Shown here: in pieces, positions 24,325 to 32,245 of the stretch
Layout of the letters: each line of letters opens with the position of its first letter
Numbering within the stretch: the first letter of the stretch is position 1
NCBI GenBank assembly: GCA_902784095.1
Contig: CACZTK010000008.1
Span: forward strand, 1 to 36,465
Source: an uncultured Erysipelotrichaceae bacterium
GTDB lineage: Bacteria > Bacillota_I > Bacilli_A > RF39 > UBA660
Direction of reading: 5' to 3'
DNA: 36,465 nucleotides
The notes under the pieces: generated by a model
Told to the model about the DNA's origin: nothing
Seen by the model: only the letters and a program-made list of their open reading frames with translations
Databases searched by the model: none
Program-made: the position numbers and the translations under genes

Positions 24325-26877
24325 TTACTCCTTCATCTTTTTCTTTAATTCATATAAAAAGTTAAGTGCATCCATTGGTGACATTTCCAAAGGATTTATT
24401 GCTTTAATCTTTTCTTCTACTTCATTAACTTGTTCTACATGTTCTACTTCTGCTTCATTAAGTTCAAATAATGAAGTTTGCATAAATGTTTCTTGTTTTA
24501 CACTCTTATGTTCATATACATCTAAAATATCTTTACTACGTTTAATTAAATCTTTAGGTAAATGAGCAAGGCTTGCGACATGAATACCATAACTCTTATC
24601 AATTGAACCTGCTTTTACTTTATGTAAGAAAGTTATTTTACCATCTTCTTCTACAGCTGATACATGAACATTTTTAAGATGTTTTAATTCTTTTTCTAAT
24701 CCAGTTAATTCATGGTAATGTGTAGAAAACATAGTTTTAGCCTTAATCTTATCATGAATATATTCAAGTATTGCTTGAGCAAGACTCATTCCATCATAAG
24801 TAGCTGTACCTCGACCTAATTCATCAAATAATATCAAACTAGATTCAGTAGCTTCACTGATAGCATAATTAGCTTCTTTCATCTCAATCATAAAAGTTGA
24901 TTCACCACTAACTAAATCATCACTAGCTCCTATTCTTGTAAATATCTTATCAAAAATAGGCATTTCACATGATTTGCATGGAACAAAACAACCTATTTGA
25001 GCCATTATAACAGTAATTGCTGTTTGTCTCATATAAGTAGATTTACCTGCCATATTAGGACCAGTTATTAATAAAATATCAGTAGATTTATCCATAATAA
25101 TATCATTAGATACATATTTATCAGATAATACCTTCTCAACTACTGGATGACGACAATCTATTAGTTTTAAACTTTTCTCTTTAATTAGCTTTGGTCTAAC
25201 AAATTTTTCTTCATCACTTACAACAGAAAATGATTGTAACATATCTACTTCACTAACTACTTTAGATATTTCTTGAATATTAGTAATATATCTTTTTACT
25301 ATTTCTCTTATATCCATAAATAATTTATATTCTAGATTTATAATCTTTTCTTCTGCACCAAGTATTATATTTTCTTTTTCTTTTAATAAGGGAGTAATAA
25401 ATCTTTCACAGTTAGCAAGAGTTTGACGTCTTTCATAACCATATTCATCTTTTACTAAATCTTTTTGTCCCTTACTTACTTCTATATAATAACCAAATAC
25501 TTTATTAAATCCTACTTTTAAGTTTTTAATACCTGTACGTTCTTTTTCTTGACGCTCAATATCAAGTAAAAAATCTTTAGAACCACTACTTATCTTTCTA
25601 AGTTCATCCAATTCATCATTATAACCATCTTTTATAAGTGAACCTTCTTTTAAAGTTAATGGTGGATCTTCATAAATAGATTTTTCTAGAATGTTTGCTA
25701 CTTCTTCTAAAGTTTCTATTTTTTTATCATAATTTAATTGTTCTAAAATACTCTTAATAGTTGGTAATGCATTTAATGATCTTTTTAACTGTAACATATC
25801 TCTAGCATTTAAATTTCCATAACTAATACGACCTGCTAAACGTTCTAAATCATATACATCATTTAGGGCAGTTCTTAAATCATCTCTTAAAATAAACTCG
25901 CATGAAAGTTTTTCTATAAAATCATAACGTCTTTCTAATTCTTTTTTATCTGTAAGAGGTGATTCTATTTGTTGTTTTAAATAACGAGATCCCATCGCAG
26001 TTTTACATTTATCTAAAAGCCATAATAAAGAATATTGTCTATCACGTGATCTAATAGTTTCAACTAATTCTAAGTTCCTTTTAGTATTATTATCAAAGAA
26101 TAATATTTTACTATTCTTAACTAATTCACATCTTTTTAAATGATGTAAATCACCCTTCTTAGTATCTAATACATAATATAGTAAATGTCTAACAGTAGTA
26201 GTAATTCTAATATCATCTATATTCTCATAAATATATTTGTATTCTTCATCATCTGATAAATCATCCATAATAGTAATTAAAATACCATATGTAGTTCTAA
26301 GTGTATTAACAAGTTCTCTATCGATTCGTTCATTAACAATTAATTCTCTAAATCCATGACGAACTATTTCTCTTACTATTTCTTCATTAGTTCCTTCTAA
26401 TAATTCTGTATAGAATTCACCAGTAGAAACATCTGTATAACTAATACCTTTACAATAATCAAAATCATATATATTAGCAATATAATTATTAGCTTTACTA
26501 TCTAGACTATTATCTATTCTTGTTCCTTTAGTAACTATTTGAATAACATCTCTTTTAACCATTCCTTTAGTTGTTTTAGGATCTTCTAATTGTTCAACAA
26601 TTGCTACTTTATAACCTTTTTCTATTAAAGTATCTATATATGAAGCATATGCATGATGAGGAACACCACACATTGGAACTCTCTCTTCAAGTCCTGCATT
26701 CTTACCTGTTAAAGTAAGTTCTAATTCACGAGATGCTATAATTGCATCATCAAAAAACATTTCATAAAAATCACCAAGTCTAAAAAAGATAAGACAGTCT
26801 TCATGTTTATCCTTTATATTCATATATTGAACCATCATTGGGCTTAGTTTACTTCTATCTACTGTACTTCTTTTCAT
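24325..26877 (-). CDS. mutS: DNA mismatch repair protein MutS
   Basis: Recognises mismatches and small loops in DNA and starts methyl-independent repair with MutL. From the ATG at 26877 it has 850 residues. The mismatch-reading motif GDFYEMF gives Phe37 and Glu39. The connector and lever regions follow, then the ATPase with Walker A GPNMAGKSTYMRQ, ESTFMIEM, Walker B LILFDELGRGTATYDG, and FSTHYHELTGLE. The C-terminus ends in MSPMDALNFLYELKKK. An upstream start at 26958 lies inside the terminator of the ASCH gene and is rejected; GGTGACT precedes the chosen ATG. mutL, the usual neighbour, is not in the window; a HAD phosphatase and a kinase-like gene follow in the same operon. Confidence 0.97.
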   Translation of the reverse strand: MKRSTVDRSKLSPMMVQYMNIKDKHEDCLIFFRLGDFYEMFFDDAIIASRELELTLTGKNAGLEERVPMCGVPHHAYASYIDTLIEKGYKVAIVEQLEDPKTTKGMVKRDVIQIVTKGTRIDNSLDSKANNYIANIYDFDYCKGISYTDVSTGEFYTELLEGTNEEIVREIVRHGFRELIVNERIDRELVNTLRTTYGILITIMDDLSDDEEYKYIYENIDDIRITTTVRHLLYYVLDTKKGDLHHLKRCELVKNSKILFFDNNTKRNLELVETIRSRDRQYSLLWLLDKCKTAMGSRYLKQQIESPLTDKKELERRYDFIEKLSCEFILRDDLRTALNDVYDLERLAGRISYGNLNARDMLQLKRSLNALPTIKSILEQLNYDKKIETLEEVANILEKSIYEDPPLTLKEGSLIKDGYNDELDELRKISSGSKDFLLDIERQEKERTGIKNLKVGFNKVFGYYIEVSKGQKDLVKDEYGYERRQTLANCERFITPLLKEKENIILGAEEKIINLEYKLFMDIREIVKRYITNIQEISKVVSEVDMLQSFSVVSDEEKFVRPKLIKEKSLKLIDCRHPVVEKVLSDKYVSNDIIMDKSTDILLITGPNMAGKSTYMRQTAITVIMAQIGCFVPCKSCEMPIFDKIFTRIGASDDLVSGESTFMIEMKEANYAISEATESSLILFDELGRGTATYDGMSLAQAILEYIHDKIKAKTMFSTHYHELTGLEKELKHLKNVHVSAVEEDGKITFLHKVKAGSIDKSYGIHVASLAHLPKDLIKRSKDILDVYEHKSVKQETFMQTSLFELNEAEVEHVEQVNEVEEKIKAINPLEMSPMDALNFLYELKKKMKE

Positions 26878-26896
26878 TTTAGTCACCACTAAAACT

Positions 26897-26924
26897 ATTA
26901 TATCAAATATTGACATATTGACAA
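26897..26924 (-). promoter_or_regulatory. Sigma-A promoter of the mutS operon
   Basis: TTGTCA and TATAAT on the minus strand are 16 bases apart, about 20 bases before the mutS start. A direct repeat TGTCAATA lies at the -35 and again just after it. Confidence 0.65.
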
Positions 26925-26956
26925 AGAAAAAGAAGAAAAATCTTCTATTTTTCTTC
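26925..26956 (-). terminator. Terminator of the HD/transglutaminase-like/ASCH operon
   Basis: On the minus strand GAAGAAAAAT and ATTTTTCTTC form a 10-bp stem with a 5-base loop, followed by TTTTTCTTT. The stop codon of the ASCH gene lies at the stem. Confidence 0.75.
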
Positions 26957-27325
26957 ATAATTCCAAATACTTAATTTTCCCTTTACTTCAATAGGTTTTT
27001 CTAATTTTTCACAATCATCTAAACACCAAGCATACATACCAGTATAATCATGAGTATATACATCAGGATTCATTTTATTTAATTCTTTACTCATCTTTTT
27101 ATCTACTAAAACACAATCTACTAAATTTACTTTTCCTATTATATAACCTTTTGGATAATCTAGATTATATTCTTTAACCATATCTAATCTTTTTTTATCT
27201 AGGCCTTTTCCAGCATGAATATATAACTCTCCCCTATAACTAGTTTTCCAACTTCTAAACTCATACTTTTTATAACCACATATTATTAGAGAAGCAAATG
27301 GTTGCTTTACAGTTAATACTTTCAC
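26945..27325 (-). CDS. ASCH domain protein
   Basis: A 126-residue single ASCH domain (PUA-like fold, thought to bind RNA or modified nucleotides). The start VLTVKQPFASLIICGYKKYEFRSW has the family's ligand-facing Lys/Glu/Arg pattern, followed by YRGELYIHAGKG and the strand GYIIGKVNLVDCV. The C-terminal AWCLDDCEKLEKPIEVKGKLSIW matches the usual closing strand with W. Some small ASCH proteins have been shown to hydrolyse modified cytidines and others may act in coactivation or RNA binding; the role here is unknown. It overlaps the preceding gene by four bases (ATGA) and closes a three-gene operon just before mutS. Confidence 0.88.
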   Translation of the reverse strand: MKVLTVKQPFASLIICGYKKYEFRSWKTSYRGELYIHAGKGLDKKRLDMVKEYNLDYPKGYIIGKVNLVDCVLVDKKMSKELNKMNPDVYTHDYTGMYAWCLDDCEKLEKPIEVKGKLSIWNYEEK

Positions 27326-28422
27326 ACTTTTTCCACCTTTCTTTTTACCTTTTCTTTCTCACCAAACAACATAGTCTTTAATGTTCCACTATTAGTTTCC
27401 CAATCTGTTTCTAACATATTTCTAACAGTATTTTCATCTGTTGCGATAAGTCCAATCTTATTACTATACATAATCCATTTTTGATAATCACCATTATCAA
27501 GTAAGAAAACCGTCTTAAAATTAGTTATTTCTTCATTTCTTGAATATAAGTTAAATTCTTTGTACTTAATCTGTAATAATTCTTTAAAAATCATATTAAT
27601 GTATTGTTTACCTTCATAATATCCTGGAAATGTTTTAACAAGTGGTAACATATTTTTAATTCTATTATCAACTAGTTCTTTAGAACTAGTACTTATCATA
27701 TCATATCTAGAAATATTATTTTTAATTATCTTTATAATATCATCTGTATATAATTCATCAGATAAAAGATTAATACGACTATCTATATCATCTGTATCAA
27801 CTTGAGGAATGATATCATAATTACCATTGGGACCACTTTCATATCCAAAGTGAAGTGTTCTACATCCTGCTTGAATCAAATATAAATCTAAAGTTAAATC
27901 GAAAAGATATGTTTCATATTCTGAATCTTCATTTTTTATTCTTACTTCATTAGCAACATGATTTTGTCCATATTCTTCTCTTACATTAGGAAGTTTTCTT
28001 TCAATAACTTTAGCTTCTACTCCATCTATTTCATTTAATACTTTAGCCATAATTTCTGATATTTGAATACAAGTCTGATATCTTCCTACACAATTATCCA
28101 TATCAATTACTTTATTAGTAGCATAACTAATATCATCAATTACTCTATAATCATAACTAAATAAATGCCCTAGTGAAATATATACATATCTTAATTTTTC
28201 TAATGGAGTTAAATTAGTTGGAATAGTATCAATAACATAATGTAATGGTCCTACAATATTCTCATCACCTAAATTAATACCTATACTATTTAAAACTCTT
28301 TCTTTTTTTTCTTCAATACTACAACATTCATCTAACCACTCTATCATTCTTTGTATCTCATCATCATCGAATTGATGAATGTTTACATTTAATTTATCTA
28401 AATCTAAGTTGAAATTTGCCAT
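27322..28422 (-). CDS. Transglutaminase-like domain protein
   Basis: A 366-residue soluble protein. The segment TPLEKLRYVYISLGHLFSYDYRV (about 72-93) is typical of the helix before a transglutaminase-like core. A candidate triad follows: Cys111 or Cys118 in DNCVGRYQTC, His155 in GQNHVANEV, and Asp175 in YLFDLTLDL. The C-terminal half (about 190-366) is unrecognised and ends in a basic tail. I infer a papain-like or transglutaminase-like cysteine enzyme; protease, amidase and inactive scaffold are all possible. AAGGGTGAT precedes the ATG at 28422. It sits between the HD phosphohydrolase and ASCH genes in one operon. Confidence 0.6.
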   Translation of the reverse strand: MANFNLDLDKLNVNIHQFDDDEIQRMIEWLDECCSIEEKKERVLNSIGINLGDENIVGPLHYVIDTIPTNLTPLEKLRYVYISLGHLFSYDYRVIDDISYATNKVIDMDNCVGRYQTCIQISEIMAKVLNEIDGVEAKVIERKLPNVREEYGQNHVANEVRIKNEDSEYETYLFDLTLDLYLIQAGCRTLHFGYESGPNGNYDIIPQVDTDDIDSRINLLSDELYTDDIIKIIKNNISRYDMISTSSKELVDNRIKNMLPLVKTFPGYYEGKQYINMIFKELLQIKYKEFNLYSRNEEITNFKTVFLLDNGDYQKWIMYSNKIGLIATDENTVRNMLETDWETNSGTLKTMLFGEKEKVKRKVEKV

Positions 28423-28437
28423 TATCAAATCACCCTT

Positions 28438-29352
28438 TTATCTATATCTTTTTCCGTTTACTAGAGGTTTTAAACATCTAGTTTTTATCTTTGGTAGTCT
28501 TACTTTTTTTATTTCTTCTTTCTTTATAAGCATAAATTTATTTAATAATTCTAATAATTCAACATCATCTTGTTTAAGCATTAAATTAAATAATTGAGGT
28601 TCATTATACTTATATAGATCATCATAAGAAAAATAATCTTTATCTATAGAATACTTAGTAATACTAGAAAGTAACTCCATCATATAATTATCTTCATTAG
28701 AATGACAATATAAATCTATATTATTACTTACTTCAACAACTCTTTTAGCAATATCAGAATCATTAAATCCTATTTCATCTTCTAAATCTTCATTTTTATA
28801 AACCCTAATACTATCAATTATTCTTGGTACTTCTGAAATACTTAAATCTTTAGTCCAAAACATTCCTGGTAATATTACTCCGTCTAATCTATCAGCACAT
28901 AATTTTGGTCTGTCATTATCAACTATACTATATTCTTTAAAATTTATTATATCATCTATATTAATTCTATCTTCTTTTAAATATTTCATCAAGGAAGAAT
29001 CACTTTTTAATACCCTTTCTGTATACTCTTCAGTTGATTCTTGTGTCAGATAATCATTATTCATATAATCAATAACATGAGAAAAACAAGGAGTAGCAAC
29101 ATCATGAAATAAACCTGCTAGAACTATCTTTTTATCATCAGTTAATTTATTTGTTATTAAAGCAACATTTAGTGAATGATCATATCTTGATACATATTCT
29201 TTAAAATCATATATATCTTTAGAAGCATAATCCATCCCACAAAAATAACCTATATTTTTAAGTCGTGTTAGCGATGGAACAGAAATATATTTTTTTAGAA
29301 AATCAGGAATATTTTCATAACCTAAGATATTTTTATATTGATTCAAACTCAT
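28438..29352 (-). CDS. HD-domain phosphohydrolase, SAMHD1/dNTPase-like
   Basis: A 304-residue metal-dependent phosphohydrolase. SLTRLKNIGYF (about 27-37) and SRYDHSLNVALI (His59) match the start of SAMHD1/dGTPase-type HD domains, where RLxxI and RFEHSLGV occur. LAGLFHDVATPCFSHVIDY carries His83-Asp84 and the following SH. The distal Asp is probably in KLCADRLDGVI. Such enzymes often cleave dNTPs to nucleosides and triphosphate, but other HD proteins act on other nucleotides; the substrate is inferred. The length is shorter than full dGTPases. AGAGGAG precedes the ATG. It is the first gene of the operon with the transglutaminase-like and ASCH genes. Confidence 0.8.
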   Translation of the reverse strand: MSLNQYKNILGYENIPDFLKKYISVPSLTRLKNIGYFCGMDYASKDIYDFKEYVSRYDHSLNVALITNKLTDDKKIVLAGLFHDVATPCFSHVIDYMNNDYLTQESTEEYTERVLKSDSSLMKYLKEDRINIDDIINFKEYSIVDNDRPKLCADRLDGVILPGMFWTKDLSISEVPRIIDSIRVYKNEDLEDEIGFNDSDIAKRVVEVSNNIDLYCHSNEDNYMMELLSSITKYSIDKDYFSYDDLYKYNEPQLFNLMLKQDDVELLELLNKFMLIKKEEIKKVRLPKIKTRCLKPLVNGKRYR

Positions 29353-29383
29353 AGCTTAACTCCTCTCAAATAAATTAAGATTT

Positions 29384-29392
29384 ATTATAACA
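29384..29392 (-). promoter_or_regulatory. Extended -10 promoter of the HD operon
   Basis: TGTTATAAT on the minus strand (TGn plus consensus -10), about 30 bases before the HD start codon and directly after the DUF2441-like gene. No clear -35. Confidence 0.5.
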
Positions 29393-29395
29393 CTA

Positions 29396-30064
29396 TTATT
29401 TTTTAAATTCATCTAATTTTTCAAGTATCTTTACTTTTCCTTTAATCAAATACTCACAAGAACTACTTTTTACTTTTGATAAGTTAGGATTCCAATAACT
29501 ATACGATGCATCGTAAAATGTCTTATAATCTAATTGCTCCATTGGGATAAATTGTTCTGATGTTTTAAATACTACATCCATTGCATCAATTCTAAATAAT
29601 TCTAAATCCCCATCTCTTAAATTCTTTTTCCAATAATCTAGAGAATCTTCATCAAGAGCATATAAACAATGCATTCTACTTGGTAACTCAATATTATTAT
29701 CCTTTCTAAATTGTTCCATAGCCATTTCTCTTTTAAAAACAGATGCCTTTAAGATAGTTTCACGAGCTTCTTTTAACAATTCATAGGCATATTTTTTTAA
29801 GCTAGGATTAACTGTATACATATAATTAAATGCATCTATTAAATCCTCTAAATTAAACTTATCTTGTGAACTATATCCATTACTAATTAACACATTATTA
29901 TGAATATTCTCTAGTTCAGATAAATTAGTAGAATTATTAACAGTAGAAAAATTATTAACTAATTTTCCTAATCTATTTTGAAAACTGTCATCTATTCTAA
30001 TTTCTTTTTTCTCTTTCCATACATTGTTTTTAATACCTTTTGTATGTAAATGATATAATTCCAT
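29396..30064 (-). CDS. DUF2441-like protein
   Basis: A 222-residue soluble protein from the ATG at 30064, which has GAGGGTGAG upstream. The middle segment EQFRKDNNIELPSRMHCLYALDEDSLDYW resembles the DUF2441 core, in which a charged helix is followed by PSR and a strand; it is quoted here in two parts, EQFRKDNNIELPSR and MHCLYALDEDSLDYW. The N-terminal ELYHLHTKG also fits that family's start. The family has no established function, but its opening resembles small ADP-ribosyltransferase-like folds; that is a suggestion only. An 18-codon upstream extension is rejected since it covers the promoter. It is transcribed alone. Confidence 0.6.
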   Translation of the reverse strand: MELYHLHTKGIKNNVWKEKKEIRIDDSFQNRLGKLVNNFSTVNNSTNLSELENIHNNVLISNGYSSQDKFNLEDLIDAFNYMYTVNPSLKKYAYELLKEARETILKASVFKREMAMEQFRKDNNIELPSRMHCLYALDEDSLDYWKKNLRDGDLELFRIDAMDVVFKTSEQFIPMEQLDYKTFYDASYSYWNPNLSKVKSSSCEYLIKGKVKILEKLDEFKK

Positions 30065-30089
30065 ATACTCACCCTCAATTTGAAAACAT

Positions 30090-30118
30090 ATTATAACATA
30101 AAAAAGATAGTATTTCAA
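30090..30118 (-). promoter_or_regulatory. Sigma-A promoter of the DUF2441-like gene
   Basis: TTGAAA and TATAAT on the minus strand are 17 bases apart, with TGT before the -10. The -35 lies in the loop of the upstream terminator hairpin. Confidence 0.7.
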
Positions 30119-30127
30119 TTACTATCT
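30100..30127 (-). terminator. Terminator of the 348 aa/164 aa/kinase operon
   Basis: On the minus strand AGATAGTA and TACTATCT form an 8-bp stem with a 7-base loop followed by five T. It overlaps the last codons of the kinase gene. Confidence 0.85.
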
Positions 30128-30610
30128 CTCTACCTTATACCAAACATCTATTTCATCTTTACTTGGTTCTTCAAATAATGATATTACTTTATTTTTTAAC
30201 CCCTCATTAACATAAAAGTCACAACCACCTTGACCACTTTCCATTTTTTTATTTCGTTCATCTATATTCTTATTCCATGTATCATCATCTATATCAACGT
30301 AATGCCACTCAATATCAATACCCTTAGATTTAAAGTATTCTGTTTCTTTTTTTCTATTTTCTTTTGTCCAAAATCCCCAATCTAAAATAACATTGCAACC
30401 AGCTTTAACTATTTCTACTGCTTTTTTATTTAAATATTTATTAACTCTAACACAAAATTGATCATAAAATTCTCCTTGTTCATTATCAATTAAGTCATAA
30501 GTTACTTCATCAGTTGATAAAATAATAGCATTTTCTTTTTCTTTAATCATATTTGCATAATATGTCTTACCACTTGCTATCTTACCACATATTAGTATTA
30601 CTTTACTCAT
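30122..30610 (-). CDS. P-loop kinase-like protein (AAA_33 type)
   Basis: A 162-residue P-loop NTPase. Walker A is GKIASGKT at 9-16, and ILSTDEVTYDL near 30-40 matches the SSDxxR/T motif of small kinases (AAA_33/zeta-like). NVILDWGFWTKENRKK is the typical second strand plus helix, and WHYVDIDDDTWNKNIDERN gives a lid-like basic segment. Members phosphorylate diverse small molecules or nucleic-acid ends; here the substrate is unknown. It follows the 164 aa gene by five bases and ends in a terminator. No antitoxin-like partner is adjacent, so a zeta-toxin role is not supported. Confidence 0.8.
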   Translation of the reverse strand: MSKVILICGKIASGKTYYANMIKEKENAIILSTDEVTYDLIDNEQGEFYDQFCVRVNKYLNKKAVEIVKAGCNVILDWGFWTKENRKKETEYFKSKGIDIEWHYVDIDDDTWNKNIDERNKKMESGQGGCDFYVNEGLKNKVISLFEEPSKDEIDVWYKVER

Positions 30611-30615
30611 CTAAA

Positions 30616-31110
30616 TCACAACCTTAAAATTCTTCTTAATACTTTTTTATCATACTTTTTCTCATCTTCATTATTTAAATCAACATCTGCTGTCCTATCT
30701 TTTCGATATTCAAAATAATAGCTTAGATTATGCATAAACCATTCTAATCTCATAGATTCAATACTTCTATCCCAATTAGATGGATAAGTCTCTTCATATT
30801 CGCATATGACTTCTAATATTTCATTTCTCTTTTCTTTATCATTAATCAGACATGAATTGTAAATAATCATATCAGGATCATTATCACTAAATCTTTGATC
30901 ACAAATTAATATATCATTATCTTGGCATTTAATATGTTCTAAAAAATTCTCATCACCAATATAAATTAAACCATCACTATATGTAGCAAATGCATCACTA
31001 TCCTTAGTTATCTCATAAGATGTCCTTTTATATTTATAATCTTTAGAATAATATCCTATCAAAATAATAAAGGCTGTAATAAAGAATAACTTTTTTTTAT
31101 ATTTTTCCAT
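30616..31110 (-). CDS. Membrane-anchored protein of unknown function
   Basis: A 164-residue protein with a basic start and one hydrophobic helix (about 8-21, LFFITAFIILIGYY), with no signal-peptidase or lipobox signature. The outer or soluble domain contains DNDPDMIIYNSCLI and the striking C-terminal block MRLEWFMHNLSYYFEYRKDRT, cited as RLEWFMHNLSYY, then ADVDLNNEDEKKYDKKVL. The W-x-x-HN-L pattern followed by DVDLN looks like a conserved family signature, but I cannot name the family. It lies between the 348 aa protein gene and the kinase gene in one operon. Confidence 0.72.
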   Translation of the reverse strand: MEKYKKKLFFITAFIILIGYYSKDYKYKRTSYEITKDSDAFATYSDGLIYIGDENFLEHIKCQDNDILICDQRFSDNDPDMIIYNSCLINDKEKRNEILEVICEYEETYPSNWDRSIESMRLEWFMHNLSYYFEYRKDRTADVDLNNEDEKKYDKKVLRRILRL

Positions 31111-31136
31111 ATTACATCACCTCTATTCATTACACA

Positions 31137-32183
31137 TTAACCATTTTTAGGACTTTTTTGTTTAACATTTTTATTACTTTTTATATTATCTATTTCTGTA
31201 ATAATATTATTAAGTAAAATATAATTTGTTGAAGAACTAAGTCGTTCTGGAGTTCTATTATTCAATCCTACTACTCTATCAAGTGCACTTTGGAAATCAT
31301 TATTATCTATCATATCATAAAATCTACCATCACTTATATGTTTTGCAGGAGGTATATTTTGACTTTTACGAATATAACTTAGTTTTTCTGCTAATTTAAC
31401 TATATATTCTTCAGTTCTTGTTAATACTCTTCTTTTTGCTTCTTCTTCGTATAAAAGTAATATTTCGTCTTCTTTATCACTTGCTGCGAGACTTTTTATG
31501 ATTCCAACTTGTTGTTTTCTCCTAGTTGTTACTTCTTCTGCCATTTTTATTAAAGTATGATCATATGCATAAGTACTAATACTTCTATCACTAATTTTTT
31601 TTGATTCACTTAATGCATTAGAATACTTTTGAATAAAAATGCTTTTTCTAACTGAATTTCTAACATCAATATTTTCAAATCTAGGATCAGAACCATTTAT
31701 AGTTAATTCATGCATTTTAAAATACTTAGCTGCTAATCTTAAATCATCAGGTAGTTCAGTTAACATGCTTAATAAAAATGTATAGCAGTTAGCATCTTTA
31801 AGTTCATCAAAATCAGCTACATCTCTTAATTTATACAAGATATCAATAGTTTTATTATACCTATTTTTTCTTCTATCACTCATAAACTGTTTTTCAAACA
31901 TTAAAGTTAAAACCTCAAAATCATCAGGACATAATTCATAGCACTTATTAATTGCCTTATTTGCAATTCCATATGAACGTTCTTCTATTTTTTCTTTGGC
32001 AAAATCTAATAAATCTCCCATATAACTAATAACATAATGATCATCTTCTACATAGATTCTATCATCATTAAGTAAAAATTCTATTTCTTCATCAGTAAAG
32101 CCATGCTCTTTCAATAACTTGTCTGTAATTATTTCATCATTACATGTCATATAATAAATTGAATTTAATTTTTTCTTTTCCAT
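31137..32183 (-). CDS. Alpha-helical protein of unknown function
   Basis: A 348-residue soluble, helix-rich protein. The first 60 residues carry an acidic segment KEHGFTDEEIEFLLNDDR. From about residue 55 on, helical pairs such as YGIANKAINKCYELCPDDFEVLTLMF resemble TPR-like repeats (quoted in part: AINKCYELCPDDFE), and the C-terminus is Asn/Lys-rich. No catalytic motif is seen. A scaffold role is plausible but unproven. GGTGGTGG precedes the ATG at 32183; an ATG five codons earlier overlaps that site. It is the first gene of an operon with the 164 aa protein and the AAA_33-like kinase. Confidence 0.75.
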   Translation of the reverse strand: MEKKKLNSIYYMTCNDEIITDKLLKEHGFTDEEIEFLLNDDRIYVEDDHYVISYMGDLLDFAKEKIEERSYGIANKAINKCYELCPDDFEVLTLMFEKQFMSDRRKNRYNKTIDILYKLRDVADFDELKDANCYTFLLSMLTELPDDLRLAAKYFKMHELTINGSDPRFENIDVRNSVRKSIFIQKYSNALSESKKISDRSISTYAYDHTLIKMAEEVTTRRKQQVGIIKSLAASDKEDEILLLYEEEAKRRVLTRTEEYIVKLAEKLSYIRKSQNIPPAKHISDGRFYDMIDNNDFQSALDRVVGLNNRTPERLSSSTNYILLNNIITEIDNIKSNKNVKQKSPKNG

Positions 32184-32209
32184 ACAACCACCACCCATAA
32201 ACTATATAT

Positions 32210-32238
32210 ATTATAAAACAAAATAAAAAGAAAGTAAA
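32210..32238 (-). promoter_or_regulatory. Possible promoter of the 348 aa protein operon
   Basis: TATAAT on the minus strand, with TTTACT (four of six) 17 bases upstream, the latter overlapping the pyk terminator hairpin. Confidence 0.45.
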
Positions 32239-32245
32239 ACTTTCT
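32221..32245 (-). terminator. Terminator of pyk
   Basis: On the minus strand AGAAAGT and ACTTTCT form a 7-bp stem with a 3-base loop, followed by TTTTATTTT. It begins at the stop codon. Confidence 0.75.

Noticed and set aside
26897-26924. TGTCAATA direct repeat at the mutS promoter as a CRISPR or iteron remnant
   Set aside because: There are only two copies, eight bases each, in AT-rich DNA; it is more simply promoter sequence.
26878-26958. Poly-Phe N-terminal extension of mutS
   Set aside because: It is encoded by the terminator of the ASCH gene; MutS homologues start near the chosen ATG at 26877.
30122-30610. Zeta-type toxin of a toxin-antitoxin pair
   Set aside because: The P-loop fold is compatible, but no small antitoxin gene is next to it and it is the last gene of an operon with larger unknown proteins.
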